Part shown: one piece after another, positions 40,745 to 51,299 of the stretch | How the letters are laid out: every line of letters begins with the position of its first letter | Numbering within the stretch: position 1 is the first letter of the stretch | DNA from: Amyloporia xantha | Taxonomy: Eukaryota; Basidiomycota; Agaricomycetes; Polyporales; Adustoporiaceae | Length of the DNA: 64,000 nucleotides | Direction: 5' to 3' | Assembly: GCA_036971615.1 (NCBI GenBank) | Contig: JAYKKR010000029.1 | Coordinates: 434,001 to 498,000 of the forward strand | Position numbers and translations under genes: made by a program | Notes under the pieces: model-generated | Told to the model about the DNA's origin: nothing | What the model saw: the letters and a program-made list of their open reading frames with translations, nothing else | The model's database searches: none

Positions 40745-43170
40745 ATGGAAAGCCACTTTGCCGAGGTCAGCTACGACGTGTTCATGAACAGCTTTGCCCC
40801 AGGACCCAGTCCCACAGCGGAGGATTGGACTCGTTTTGAGCGGTTCGATGGCGCAATTTTCGACAAGAAGGAGGAGTTTTCTGTGTGCAAGGAATTTGTG
40901 AGCGTCTTCTTTATCTATATCTATATGGACCTGATAATGAATCTACATAGTGCCGAGTCGTGCGATCTGTTCTCGATGCCTGTTCACCTCAAAGACTTTC
41001 TGTCAAGGACGCTGGAGATTGGCCAGACACAACTGATGGTACTGATTCCGCATCTGGGGAAAAGAAGAGACCTGATGTCGTCTTATATCCTAATACTGAG
41101 CGAGCTACGAAGGCATTCACTCTTACGGACAAGGATCTCGGGAGGAGCACTACTGCTTCACTTAGGAATCGAAGAGCCTACATTGCAGAAGTCAGGTGGG
41201 CCTGGATCTGCGTCCCTGTGGAGTTCACAACCAGCAATGAAAAAGCGCCATTCGAGTTTTCCAATGAAGCCGATAAAGAAATTGGCTTTATCCGCAGGTC
41301 GCTCGAAGGTCGGGAGGCGAGAGGACAGATCGCTGATTACGCGGCCAAAATACTACGGCGACAGCATCGGCAGTTTTGCTTTATGATCGTAGTATGCCAA
41401 CGACAGGTACGTCTCATCCGTTGGGACAGAGTCGGGGCTGTTGTCTCGGAGCCATTCGAATTTGTGGAGCACCGGGACAAATTGTTCACATTCATCTACC
41501 GATTGAGCAAGATGGACGATGCTCAGCGCGGCTGCGATCCTACTGCCGCCTTGGCTACGGAGGGAGAAATGCAGATTATGAAAGAATGCAAGGATGGTCT
41601 GACTGGTTATCATCTCCGCTTCTTGGATGAAGCTATGGAAGATGGGTGGCCAATTTACAAGATCACTGTTCGGCCGCAGGATCTCGTTCCAGAGGAAACA
41701 CTTTGCCCATCGATTGACGGTTCACACAAGCCAGAGACGACAGTTGAGATAGACACACAGCCGCGTTGTTTCCTGGTTGGAAAGCGATATTTTGCTAGTG
41801 ATTCGCCTGTGGGGCCCGGAACAACAGGCTACGTGGCGTATGACATGACCACTGGAAAACTGGTATTCATGAAGGACAGCTGGCGTGTCGACTTGGCCAG
41901 TGCCACGCCTGAACGAGACGTGTTTATACGACTGTGGCAACATGGCGTCCGCAATATCGCCACACCTATCAGTGGTGGCGATGTGCATAGCAGCGATGGT
42001 CAAGAGATTCAACGGACTAGAACACAAGAATTCTTATCGAGTCTATTGGCGCGCATTCACTATCGGCTCATAGTGAAGGAAGTCGGCCGCCCTTTAGAAG
42101 AATACACGAATGGACACGAGATGGCCAAGGTTGTTCTGGATGCTCTGAAAGGTCCGTCTCATTGTCAGTCGCAACAGAATACTGTACTGATGTTGTTACA
42201 GCACATAAAGATGCGTGGGAGAAGGCCGAAGTCCTCCATAGGGATATCAGTCTCGGTAACATCTTAATCTATGAGGACCCTGAAGACACAGGAAAGGAGG
42301 GTACGGTGACGCGAGGCATTTTGAACGACTGGGATCTTTGCAAGTACAAAGAAGCAATGGACAATGGTGCAACTCAGTTTGGTCGCTCGGTGAGTGTATG
42401 TCATCTTCTATTTCAGACCCTCCTTTACTTGCATAATGTTGCAGGGGACGTGGCAGTTCATGTCTGCTCTGCTCTTGATGTATCCAGGTCGTAAGAGACA
42501 CGAAGTCTCTGACGACCTGGAATCCTTCGTCCATGTCATTGACTGGTTATGTTTGAGATTCCATCAACATCAGAGGATGGATCCTCAATATTTGGAGCAA
42601 CGAGTTCGATCTATATATGACTTTCGCTCCAAGGACCGCTTGCGATCTGGATTCGATGTTGGTGGATATTTCAAGCTAGACATGATGTCCTCCAGGCAGC
42701 CCCACGTTAGCATCATTGGTAATCCACCTCTCAAGAAGCTCGTAGATTCTCTTTCAAGCCTCTGTCGAATGCACTTCGCCGCTATTGACTTATCCGCATA
42801 CGAGGTCGATGCCAGCGCAGATGAAGCTCACCCGTCTTCGGACGATGCAACGTCTGCAAGTTCCGGCTCAACATTGGATCCTCTGTCATGGGAGACCAAG
42901 GTTGGACAGCTTATGGTCCAAGCACAACCTGTACTCGCAAACCACGAACAGATCCTTTTGATCTTCCAAAATGCAGTCTCTCGCAATGACTGGATTGCAG
43001 ACAAAGGACCCGACAAGTTTGCGCAATTTGAATCGCTCAACAGTTCGAAGATGGTACATTCGAGCGAAGCAACCTGGGGACCAAGGCGCAAAACGGAGGG
43101 GTCCAGCGATAGCGCAGCTTCGCCGAGGGTCAAATGGTCGAGAGGATCGACCGGGAGTAGACAGGCTTAG
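40745..43170 (+). CDS. FunK1-type fungal protein kinase
   Basis: It starts at the ATG at 40745 (MESHFAEVSYDVFMNSFAPG). After an intron the N-terminal domain contains RPDVVLYP, WICVPVEFT and the stretch GQIADYAAKILRRQHRQFCF and VRLIRWDRVGAV, which is diagnostic for the fungal kinase family Pkinase_fungal (FunK1). The kinase half has MTTGKLVFMKDSWR (VAIK-like Lys), ERDVFIRLWQHGVRN, the catalytic loop EVLHRDISLGNILIYED and the metal-binding motif NDWDLCKYK, with DWD in place of DFG as is usual for FunK1. Then GTWQFMSALLLMYPGRKRHE, the family's APE-equivalent region, and DDLESFVHVIDWLCLRF. The C-terminal tail is Ser-rich and ends GSTGSRQA. FunK1 kinases are expanded in Agaricomycetes and linked to multicellular development. 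All key residues are present, so it may be active. Confidence 0.95.
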
Positions 43171-44530
43171 TCTTCGCAACCTGATCTCGCCCCTATTTCA
43201 GAAGACTTGAAGGCTCAGGCATGATTATTACTCGCCCTGTATCACCGTGCCTCATCAGACGAAGGTCATGAACGTCTAATCTCACTCATTCTGGTTTATG
43301 TCTGTTGTACATTCTGACTGCTATGGAAGGAGTCCCCCTCATGTATTAGTGATACTCTCTTGCTAATTATACGCAATTCTATGATGGGTACTATAAGTGC
43401 CCCTCAGGCTGGGTTTATAATTGAGACAGTGTTTATAAAGCTATAGCGTGAATACCAAAAACCGTTATAAACCCGGGCCCGCTGACAGTATGAACAACGT
43501 ATTATGCGCCATATGTGGCCAGAATTATTGTATGATATCTTGAATTCATCATAGCTCAAGAAATGCGAACACTGGTAGCAAGAAACAAGGCCTTCGCGAT
43601 CGGCGAGACCAACCTGTTTTCTTATTTTGATTTTCGTCCTGTTGTGTCTCATTCGACAAGAGTCGGAAGGAAGCTGGGGCACTAAAACAAAGTTCATCGC
43701 TCTATTTTCCTTACACAAGACGTCAAGACTACATAAGGGACAAGAGGTACGAAAGAAAAACGTGAGATTTTGCTGATGCTCGTCTTTCTAGACCCGGACT
43801 TGGGTGAGCGATTAGTACCTCAGCTTGATGGGTCAAGCCATTTGACTCAAGAGACGTGTCGGGTTGAGGACCACTGGTCCATCGTCTGGCAGGCGATATT
43901 TCGAAAATGTATACCGTTTGCAGCACCCTCTCTCCGAACTCATCTAAGGCCCACGCACATGGCGAATTATGAGAGGGATCTACGAGAGGGCTTCAAGGAG
44001 CGTGGTTAACTTCTGCGGATGGAACATCGCGGATGGTGTACTTTTAGTTGTAAGTCTATCCTGTTTGCGGTAAATAATGGACGTACTCGTATTTCTCACA
44101 GTGTAGGAAAGGCGCTAACAAGATCGTAAGGTGTCCTAAGACGATGGATGAGAAATTCGAAACGATAACACTAGAACAAAGACAATGAGTACTTACCACT
44201 GGCAAAAATGTGCCGAGAGTTTCAAATTCCATTGCGCTCTCATAGCATGTTTCGCCGCAGTATAACTATCAGTAATAAAGGTCGGTACTCACCAGAGAAC
44301 GCGAAGGGCCCCAAGAAGTCTCTGATCAACAACGAAATGCTCTAAGATGCAGACGGTATATACCACAGCGGGTCAATGCATTCATTGCGGAAATATAAGC
44401 AAATAATACGTAGACAATACAGATGCTCAAAGCCAATGTATCATACTTCATCCACCGGAGGTTGAGCCTGAGCCGGAGCACAAGGATACCCCTCGATGAG
44501 AACCACTGCCACCCAGTTTCGGCACTGTTC
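43171..44530. other. Intergenic region with one doubtful Cys-rich ORF
   Basis: The only notable frame is on the minus strand around 43,697-43,404 and contains two CxxC pairs (listed separately). The rest, about 43,720-44,530, is A/T-rich in places and shows no gene; the part near 44,530 is the 3' flank of the F-box/LRR gene. Confidence 0.4.
43404..43697 (-). CDS. Doubtful small protein with two CxxC pairs
   Basis: The ATG at 43697 (MNFVLVPQLPSDSCRMRH) opens 97 codons. The middle reads SCYQCSHFLSYDEFKISY and later IRCSYCQRARVYN, so two CxxC pairs are about 25 residues apart, as in zinc ribbons. No further motif and no homologue known to me. It could be a remnant exon or chance. Confidence 0.25.
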   Translation of the reverse strand: MNFVLVPQLPSDSCRMRHNRTKIKIRKQVGLADREGLVSCYQCSHFLSYDEFKISYNNSGHIWRIIRCSYCQRARVYNGFWYSRYSFINTVSIINPA

Positions 44531-46183
44531 CTACTCAGGACTGATCTGGCGCTCTCTTAGTCGTTCTCCCTTGCAGGAGGAGATAGGATGAAGGGAACGC
44601 TCCCCTCCTCCGTTATTGACTTCCCACCACCAGAAGTCTCTGCAGAGCGAGTTGAACTTCCGACCAGCGAACGGTGATCTGCATCCAAAGCCTACAAGGA
44701 CAGTGTCAACGGATGGGACAAGCTGTGCCAAGCGTAACGCGAGTTCGTATGCGATATGGAAACTAGGATCAATAGCGAACCGCGGTAGTGCGCTGGCACG
44801 GGAAGTCATCACCAAGGAGGAATTGATCGAAATTCCTACGTGACCCAGTTGTGGTAGTGACGCCAAAATTGGGCCCGCTGTCTCCTGCAATATGATGCAT
44901 CACGCCGATGTTGTTAATTATTACAAGGAAGTACTCACCATCCACGAGCTGAGCATAGAACGCAGCTCCGGTATATAATTAAAAGTGCAGAGCTCGATCT
45001 CTAGACTTCGAAGCTTCGGTGCAGCCTTGGCTAGGTCCTTGTAGAATGTTTCAGTCAATGAAGGTTTGAGCATGATATTGAAATCGAGGGCAACCGGAGA
45101 GATGTTCGCCACTGCACGCAGAGTGGGTACAAGATTCCCGGATCGGATAAAACCATTCCCCAGAGCCAGATGGGGAAGAGCGAGGATTGCCGTCAGCGAC
45201 AAATGACGAACGTGACAGGTTATTTTCCACTCTTCGAATACTTTCGCTGGCGTCACGAGGTGGTTGAGGCTAGGCCAGGACGGTTCCCCGGAGCAGCTCG
45301 GTTTGCAAGTGAATTTTGTGAGTCGCAACACCTTGAGATTCGGAAATGCTTCGGCCGCCAGGGATATAGAGATGCTGCAAGAAGACAATGATAGCTCCAG
45401 AATATTGGGCCACAAGTGATCGGACTGTGGTTCGACTTCGAGATGAGGAATCTCTTGGTCGCCGATTATTTGTAGACTTTGAATTGATTGCAGGCCAGCT
45501 ATGCTAGTGAGCACTTGGTTGGAACGAAAGTACGGTCTTATGAGGTGGAGAGTGAATCTTCGTGGCCTGCTGCTCAAATCGTGAAGAAAGATTCTCAGGG
45601 AGTTCGGACGCTGCACATCACATATTTCTAGCGTGTTGAGGCGCGGAAGAGACGCAAACGCAGGACCTATGTCAGGGTTGATCCGGAGCATTGTATCCAG
45701 TTGGGATATGTCCAGTGAAGTCAAATTGACCGCATTTTCGAATATCTTTCTTAGAAGATGTGCTGATTCTGCCTGTAGTAATCTGACAGAATTGCGGATG
45801 AGAGACCCGTTCCACTGATGGAACATGACGCGAACTACAAGATGGCGCATGTGATGTAACCGGCCACTGATGTCGCCTAGTAAATATTTGCTGATTTTTC
45901 GCAGCTGCCTGCTGCTATGCATTTCGATTACAGAGAGTGCGCGGCGTTTAGCGATGTAGTGGATCGAACGAGTGGTTGTCGAGAGCTTGAGAGCGTCGTG
46001 ACTTGAGAGGTAAGATAAGATGACCGACAGAACATCTTGGTTTAGATTTTGAAGGCTTAAAGGCGACCTCCCGAGAAAGTGGCGCTGCCGTCGACGAAGA
46101 CACGGCGCGACATAAGACACATAAAGCTTGCAAGAAAACATATGGCATACCTTTTGTTCCTTCTCCGTGATTGATCGACACAT
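44531..46183 (-). CDS. F-box/LRR protein, family copy A (intact)
   Basis: The ATG at 46183 (MCRSITEKEQK) is followed by a 66 bp intron at 46150-46085, inferred from GT-AG sites and frame. The F-box reads LNQDVLSVILSYLSSHDALK and STTTRSIHYIAKRRALSVIE. LRR-like pieces are NLTSLDISQLDTML, SLPRLNTLEICDV, WPNILELSLSSCSIS and AFPNLKVLRLTKF. After a second intron with donor beside SWM, the C-terminal part reads ETAGPILASLPQLGHVGISI and DTVLVGFGCRSPFAGRKF, FWWWEVNN, ending RQISPE at 44531. It shares this layout, including the last intron position, with copies C and D at 57.7-61.6 kb. The F-box is expected to bind Skp1. No frame damage was seen. A ~270 bp repeat lies directly upstream (46,409-46,686). 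Confidence 0.88.
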
Positions 46184-46408
46184 ATTGCAAGATGAACGAC
46201 GGGGTACTAGTAGGTGATGGAGTAGACGAGGTAGGTGGAAGGTGAGTGTTGAATGTTGCGATCTGAGATTTGGGAATGAACGAAGCAGGTGACTCCGCGG
46301 CCACAGTCACGCACGCTGTGAATTTGTAGTAAGTGACACTGGTTAGTAAGCGAAACTAGTACTTAGGTAAGTGCTCAGACCCGATGGTATAGCACTGTGT
46401 GCATAGCC

Positions 46409-46686
46409 CAGTTTAGTGCTCATTAAATAAAGAAATATTGGCTGGAAAGAATCATTCTTTTATCTTGTTTTTCTCTCATGTCACAATGTGAGACAAAATT
46501 TGAGCAAAACATAGAAATATGATGAACGCATGAAGAAACTAAGAAATGTCTTGAAATTTTCAACGAGAAAAGTGTAGAAAAGAATGATTTTAATGTTCAG
46601 GTATAAAACAGGTTACGCACCCTGTGTACTTACTATTGCCGTCTCAAATTCTTGGCCTCGAGGAGGTTAGCGAGCGCAGGAGACGG
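46409..46686. repeat. Dispersed repeat, copy 1 (opposite orientation to 62955-63214)
   Basis: The reverse complement of this segment matches 62955-63214 closely over about 260 bp (roughly 85% by eye, several small gaps). Long exact shared blocks include AGACATTTCTTAGTTTCTTC, ATCATATTTCTATGTTTTGC and TTTAATGAGCACTAAACTG. The two copies lie about 16.3 kb apart, flanking the lipase, kinase, retroelement and F-box copies. No coding potential is seen. Confidence 0.9.
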
Positions 46687-47522
46687 CCGTGTCTTCAATG
46701 ATGTATATGCTGACGTGATCGAGAGAAGCCCAGCACATTTCTTGGTCTTCATCACCATCGTCATCATATTTGTCCCTTGGGAGCGTGTCTCCCAGCCGCA
46801 AGAACTTGACATTGGGAGACATACGTGTCAATGCAGATTTTGAGACGTTGCAGCACGATAGGTCCAGGGTGTGAACTGATAACCACTGTATAGACTGGCC
46901 TGCGTGTTCGTCAAGGATGTCGATGTTCCGGAGATGAGGAGAAACGAAACTACGCAGAGGGCTTTCCCTCCTTGTCGCGACGAGGCAACTGATGCAATAC
47001 CAGCTTCTGCAGTGTGCAGCTCAGTCCGCCTAGCGCCTCGAGAGTGAGACGCGAAGTGTGGAACAGTTCGAGCTTGCGTAGCTGGGGAAGTGAAGATAAG
47101 GCCTTTCCAATGCGGGGCTCGGTGGCGATCAAATCCTCTGCGTGATAGAGTCAGAGGTGGGTGAGCTGTGGTGCCTGAGCGAGCAACTCGGCGAGAGGTG
47201 TTGCGGAAGAAAAGTCTCTCTCCTGGCCTTGCTCTTTGAGTGCTCGCTTAGTTATCGTGAGGCTTTCCACCTTTCGCAAACGATTTGGGACATCCGAGAG
47301 AAGGTAGGAACATAATTTGCGTAAGTCTTCCGGGGAACCTAACTCTGCTACAGTGAATACCCCTGGAATGGACGCCAATGCGTCAATTGTGATGTTTGAT
47401 ATGGTTTGATTCACGAGTTTCGGGAATGAGGGCCTGAGAAAGTGGTATTCCGAGTTGTCGCTGCTCCGTAAGTCCACTGGAACGGTTTCCCGATCCTGAT
47501 GAATATTCAAATTAAGATACAT
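46667..47522 (-). pseudogene. F-box/LRR family copy B, broken
   Basis: The frame from the ATG at 47522 matches the LRR part of copies A, C and D: EDLRKLCSYLLSDVPNRLRK, then LLAQAPQLTHL followed by an in-frame TGA, continuing LYHAEDLIATEPRIGKALSS and LRKLELFHTSRLTLEAL. A stop follows KEGKPSA, and the homology continues in another frame (SVHTLDLSCCNVSKSALTRM, NVKFLRLGD, CWASLDHV), which marks a frameshift near 46,970. Homology ends at 46667 where the dispersed repeat begins, so the C-terminal third is missing. A normal F-box N-terminus is also not seen. One nonsense codon, one frameshift and truncation at both ends make it a pseudogene. Confidence 0.85.
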
Positions 47523-49517
47523 GAGCCAGAACCATAGAAGGAAACATCTGCGTTATACCTTATGATTGTGCATGATTCGATTACTGTGTGAGCGTCCTGC
47601 TAGCACCTATATTGCTCCTATGGTTTGAGTTCAAGGCTTTCAATGCCTGAGGCAGAGACGCACGTTGTCAATGGGGTCAATTCTCGCAAGAGAAGTAGCA
47701 TGAAGGACCTCCGCACTAGTCTTCGCGGGGGTCCTGCTCAACTCTGTTCGCTCGACACTCTGCTCGCGCTCGCGCTTGCCTGACTCTCTACGTGTTTTGG
47801 CTGCTTCCACGGGTCCTGGTGTTGGTGAAGAGTTCTCTGACTGTGGACTTGGCTGTAAGTCTTATCTATTATCACCTCTCCATTACGCCAAGCGCGACAG
47901 ACCCAACCTTCTCATCATGAAGGTCGCGCGAGCGTGGTACGTATCGATGTTTGGATGCTCACGGTGACTAATACGTCACGACGAGAGACCACTTGGAATT
48001 CTAGCGTGGTTCACCGCAAACGCTGGGCAGGTCTTCTATCGCGACCCCTCGCATGTTGTGTTAATGGATTGCTCGTGTCCGCAAAGACAATCTAGTCCGA
48101 GGTGAATGCGCGTGTGACCAAAAAATAAACGAGATCGCAGTGTCTGTCCGCGTGGGACGGCATAGCGGCTGTCGACGGACGCTATGAAGCAAATTAAGAT
48201 ATTGCGAGGCCAGGTATGCCGTTGATAACTTGCTGATCTACTGCTGTAAATTTATCAATCATCGATGGCGGGAACAAGCGGAACAAGGGAAACAGATGCT
48301 CGTACGTTCCAATCCAGCAGACGAGGAGAGATTTTGAAACATATCCATGACCGTTTGTGTCCATGTGTCGATTGCGCAAAAACATGCCGTTTTTATAACG
48401 TATTCGACGTGAGTTGTAGTCGGGAAAATGGATGGTTGCTGATCACCAATAGGTGAGGCTCCCTGGGATACGGAATGCATATGCTAGACGAGACAAGTCA
48501 GCCTTCCGCGCGGCGGCGCTCATGCCCAATGTTCGAAGCCTTGCTGCATCCGTGTTTGACCAGGGACCTATCCAAATGATCTGACAGCGGAAGCTGTTCT
48601 CTGAGCAAAGGTAAACCACACGCTTGATGAGCATTCCTGCTCCGAGAGCGACCAACATCTTGCCTTTAGTACGGTTGAAACATGTTGCGTTTTGATATGA
48701 TACGCACGGTATAAGTGCAAATTTGATCACCAATGTTGTAGGACAAATACTTACATTGCAAAATATGCTCTGCGCCCTTGCAAATGAAGACATACACTAC
48801 TGTTCGCGAAATGCTGCCAATGGTGGTTCAATGAAAAGTAGATGCTCGCTGCTCACGGTGCTGCACGTCGGGCGCTCCGAATTGGCAAGCGCCCAATCAA
48901 ACGCGATCGGGAAGCGGGCGCTTACACGACCGGTCACGACGCCGAGTCTCTCTGTCTCAGTCTCTCAGAGTCTCTCTAACCTATCGCCCCTGCGCCCAAC
49001 TATGTTCAGGATTTGCCCCTGCCTTGAAAGAACTGGGGTATTGTTTGCCTGTCTTCACGTACTGACTACCAGAGAGATTTATGCCCGATCCTGTGCTGCT
49101 CCGGCACTGGAAGCATGTTACGAGATGCGACGCGTGGACAACAAATGGCGATCCCCCTCACAGCCTCACGTACCTATCACCGGGCTCAAGATGGCGTCCT
49201 CACATGGTCGCTGGAACACGCTCGGGTGATGGCCCCCTGCCGATCAAGACATATGTTGTCGCGCCAAGTGTCCGACCACAAGTCTCCTCGATCGCTTAGT
49301 CTTCTTCCCTTCAACCCGCCCTGTGTCGACAGCTCACTTATAAACCATCGCCATGCCCCGCCGCTCTGATCTCTGGCCCACCCGCTCCTCACCCTCCCCG
49401 TCTCATTCGTTCAAGGCCCTGGTGGTCGTTTTCATTTATTTTATACACTCTTAGATTTCAGCATCCCCCCCGTAATACCCGACCGTTCCACTTCACCCGA
49501 GTCTGCGTTGCGTGAAT
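47523..49517. other. Intergenic region upstream of the lipase
   Basis: About 2 kb with one possible small minus-strand gene at 48,443-48,793 (listed separately). Near 48,950 there is a short TCTCTCTGTCTCAGTCTCTC tract. A TATAAACC at about 49,340 could be the lipase TATA box, some 180 bp before its ATG. Nothing else is supported. Confidence 0.45.
48443..48793 (-). CDS. Doubtful small hypothetical protein
   Basis: The ATG at 48793 (MSSFARAQSIFCN) is followed by GTAAGT, and an acceptor near 48,665 restores an open frame, MLVALGAGMLIKRVVYLCSE and FRCQIIWIGPWSNTDAARLR, LGMSAAARKADLSRLAYAF, ending GSLTYW with TGA at 48443. The frame is also open through the putative intron. The amino-acid composition looks coding, but I do not recognise the family and upstream exons may exist. 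Confidence 0.3.
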   Translation of the reverse strand: MSSFARAQSIFCNVSICPTTLVIKFALIPCVSYQNATCFNRTKGKMLVALGAGMLIKRVVYLCSENSFRCQIIWIGPWSNTDAARLRTLGMSAAARKADLSRLAYAFRIPGSLTYW

Positions 49518-50782
49518 ATGTTCTCTTTCCTCGCCTTCATTTCCGTCCTTCCGTCCGTCCGTCTCGCCCTTGCAGCACCGCTCTTCGGCATCAACTTTGG
49601 CAGCGACACAGACGCGAACGGCACCACCACCCCCATTTCACAGAGCACCATCACGAGCGAGCTCCTCCGCCCAGCGCTGTTTGCTCGTACCGCGTACTGC
49701 CCTACCACCTCGATCACCAGCTGGAGCTGTGGAGGGCCCTGCAGCGCGCTCCCTGGCATAAAAGTGTACACCGCGGGGGGAAACCAGCGCGAGGTACCTT
49801 TCTGTATGTGATCGTCTCCGTATGGACGTGCACATCACACCTTGATGCGATTGCATTACAGACTACGTCGCGAGTGATCCGCAGACACAGAGCATCGTCG
49901 TCGCTCACGAGGGCACCGACCCGCAAAACCTCCTCTCCGACCTGAACGACGTCAAGTTCTCGCAGGTCGCCATCAACACCACCCGCTTCCCCCAAGCCGC
50001 CAGTAAGCCCCCGTTTTGCTTTCGTCTCTGTTTCTGTTTCTGTCTCCCCCGCCGAGCCCAGGACTCATCCCATCACTTCCCCCTCCAGGCGGCACCCTCG
50101 TCCACGACGGGTTCCAAGAGACACAGGGGCGCACGGCGGCCCTCGTCCTGTCCACCGTCCAGAGCGCGCTCGCCTCCACCGGGTACGAGCGCGTGCTCGT
50201 GACCGGCCACTCGCTCGGCGCCGCCGTCGCCTCGCTCGACGCGGTCATGCTCAAGATGGCCCTCCCCGCCGCCGTCGCCGTCGACGCCGTCGTCTTCGGC
50301 CTGCCCCGCGTCGGGAACCAGCCGTGGGCGGACCTCGTCGACAATCTGGTACGTCCCCCCCCCCCCCCGTGCCCGCGCCCGCGCCCGCGCCCACGTCCGT
50401 AGCTTGCTGTCACTGAACACGCGCACGCGCTTCGGACAGTTCCCGGGCTTCACGCACGTCACGAACCAGCACGACCCGGTGCCGACGGTGCCCCCGCAGT
50501 TCCTCTCGTACGCGCACCCGGCGGGCGAGGCGCACATCACGTCCGTGGACGCGGGCAGCGGCGCCGCGACGATGGAGCAGTGCCCCGGGCAGGAGAACGA
50601 GGTCGGTGCTCGTTCTGGCCACGCCGCCCCGTTTGCCCGTGCGCGCCTGACGCTGACGCTGGGTGTTTTTGCAGCATTGCTCGGACGGGAACTCGATCCT
50701 GGACACTTCCGTCCAAAACCATTTGGGCCCCTACTTCTCCGGCATCTCGTTCGGCTCGTCGGACTCGGGCTGCTCTTCGTGA
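49518..50782 (+). CDS. Secreted class 3 (lipase_3) lipase
   Basis: The ATG at 49518 starts a signal peptide (FLAFISVLPSVRLALAAPLF). The mature part contains LFARTAYCPTTSITSWSCG, then after an intron YYVASDPQTQSIVVAHEGTD, HDGFQETQGRTAALVLSTVQ and the nucleophile elbow VLVTGHSLGAAVASLDAVML with catalytic Ser in GHSLG. The catalytic Asp is likely in HVTNQHDPVPTVPP, and a His follows in AHPAGEAHI or later in VQNHLGPY. The C-terminus is SDSGCSS with TGA at 50780-50782. Cys residues in C-x8-C type spacing fit the disulfides of fungal lipases. It would hydrolyse triglycerides or related esters outside the cell. Four introns are present; the third carries a 14-C run and GCCCGC repeats. The gene is intact and GC-rich compared with its neighbours. 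Confidence 0.94.
50355..50390 (+). repeat. C14 homopolymer and GCCCGC repeats in a lipase intron
   Basis: The run of 14 C at 50355-50368 is followed by several GCCCGC units, all inside the third lipase intron just after its GT donor. The tract is prone to length change and to sequencing error. Confidence 0.8.
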
Positions 50783-51299
50783 GCGTTTTGAAGAGATGGA
50801 CGAAAGTTGTACTTGGACATGATTTGTATTTCCGGGCTTTGGTCGGGCTTTGTTGTGTTACACTTACGATTTGGACATCAAACGAGGCGTTCTGGATGGA
50901 AAACGGCATTTTTTGCGACTCGGTCGATGTTGACGAGGATTTGCTGCAGTCGCTTGGTTAGCTTCTCAAATCACCTTTTTGAGAGGTAGATCGTTCGAGT
51001 CTTGGGGACCCTCACAACAAGAGGGCGACATGGTCCACACAAACGGCTGAAACTGAATTCACTGTATAAAACCAATCCAGAGCAATACAGGTAATAACAC
51101 CACGTCCAGTCGCTGCGAGAAGATTTCCAAAGGTCAGTCGCTGATATAACAACAGAATGATACTCTAAGTAATTGCACAGAAACGCCGAGAACACCTATG
51201 ATGGGAAATATAAATATAGTCTACTCAAGTAATGAAAATGATGCTACAGATAATCTAGATGATGATGATGATGTCGAGGGAGAAAGCAGTCTCTATCTA
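50783..51299. other. Intergenic region between convergent lipase and kinase
   Basis: This is the shared 3' flank of the lipase (+) and the Ser/Thr kinase (-). No gene is seen. A short GATGAT run lies at 51,258-51,272. Confidence 0.5.

Noticed and set aside
50073..50909. 278-codon minus-strand ORF
   Set aside because: It is antisense to the lipase exons, which contain the catalytic GHSLG motif in the plus frame.
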